Assembly (NCBI GenBank): GCA_023408815.1 | Contig: JAEYJO010000049.1 | Span: 16,965-80,964, forward strand | Origin: Bacillota bacterium | Lineage (GTDB): Bacteria; Bacillota; Clostridia; Lachnospirales; Lachnospiraceae | Direction: 5' to 3' | Length of the DNA stretch: 64,000 nt | Shown here: positions 63,877-64,000 of the stretch, in pieces | Layout of the letters: every line of letters begins with the position of its first letter | Numbering within the stretch: position 1 is the first letter of the stretch | Translations under genes and position numbers: made by a program | Notes under the pieces: model-generated | Database searches by the model: none | What the model was told of the DNA's origin: nothing | The model's input: the letters and a program-made list of their open reading frames with translations, nothing else

Positions 63877-64000
63877 GGAGTATCCCAAAGTTTGTGTAAA
63901 CCTTCAGACTGATGTAAGATAAAATCACTCAGTTTGGAGGTTTTATTATGGCAAGGAAAAATGACACACCACAAAAAGCCGCGATGCGGGAATTCATGAG
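63877..64000 (+). mobile_element. Left end of an IS256-type insertion sequence
   Basis: The segment GGAGTATCCCAAAGTTTGTG (from about 63877) reads like the terminal inverted repeat of IS256-family elements. It is followed by a transposase start. The other end lies outside the window, so neither the inverted repeat nor the target duplication can be checked. Confidence 0.55.
63948..64000 (+). CDS. Transposase, 5' end (IS256/mutator type)
   Basis: ATG 63948 follows TTTGGAGG by seven bases. The 17 visible residues, ARKNDTPQKAAMREFM, resemble the start of IS256/mutator-family transposases common in Lachnospiraceae. The rest is outside the window. With so few residues the family call is tentative; the presence of a real gene start is well supported. 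Confidence 0.6.
   Translation, partial: MARKNDTPQKAAMREFM

Larger units (their letters stand above)
63115..63947. other. Noncoding stretch at the end of the island
   Basis: No supported coding sequence. An 81-codon frame at 63131 lacks a ribosome site and family resemblance. The stretch holds a terminator-like stem at 63401-63447, a promoter plus strong terminator that together look like a small RNA gene (63611-63810), and the left end of an insertion sequence from about 63877. Confidence 0.6.

Overview
The window looks like a chromosome segment of an endospore-forming, flagellated Clostridia, most likely a Lachnospiraceae member. The reasons are the paired flgK genes in a flgM-flgN-flgK-flgK-flgL-fliW-csrA run, dipicolinate synthase genes (spore core solute), strong AGGAGG-type ribosome sites, and low-to-moderate GC content. 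The species cannot be fixed from sequence reading alone.

Layout. (1) 1-499: the 3' end of a 3-hydroxyacyl-CoA dehydrogenase-family gene, sharing a terminator with the next convergent gene. (2) 647-9633: a LacI-type regulator divergent from a ketohexose operon: a tagatose/psicose 3-epimerase, a PfkB kinase, the tagatose-bisphosphate aldolase subunits GatZ and GatY, and an RbsA/RbsC/RbsB-type ABC importer. Two CTCGAG-centred operators lie in the divergent region. (3) 10013-16393: signalling and motor genes: a membrane GGDEF-EAL protein, a Cache chemoreceptor, and motAB on the minus strand. (4) 16632-19976: asnB and dpaAB. (5) 20063-32169: the late flagellar cluster flgM, flgN, two flgK, flgL, fliW, csrA, a frameshifted GT11 gene, flaG, fliD, fliS, a fliT-like gene and flagellin. 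Three matching sigma-28 promoters (TAAA-N16-CCGATA) head its transcription units.

(6) 32270-46554: a first glycan island directly behind flagellin: several DUF3880/CgeB-type glycosyltransferases, a DUF616 protein, a LicD transferase, a 1117-residue protein with three predicted transferase modules, a nucleotidyltransferase-aminotransferase fusion, and an opine dehydrogenase embedded in ornithine-cyclodeaminase gene debris. (7) 47598-63114: a second, visibly more AT-rich island. It holds a TagF-like/propeller fusion, two IspD/TarI-type cytidylyltransferases, a PMM-like HAD protein, TarJ and LicD (a CDP-ribitol pathway plus a candidate transferase), then large GT4 proteins, a radical SAM-SPASM protein and an FkbM-type methyltransferase. 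Three consecutive proteins with unrelated catalytic parts begin with the same roughly 100-residue Rossmann-like domain. (8) 63115-64000: a terminator, a candidate small RNA, and the left end of an IS256-type insertion sequence.

How it may work together: flagellin is the 276-residue core form, and its leader carries the two CsrA sites expected for FliW-CsrA control. The downstream islands plausibly build and attach a complex glycan, probably with phospho-linked alditol or amino-alcohol groups, to flagellin or another surface polymer. That link rests on gene position and is an inference.
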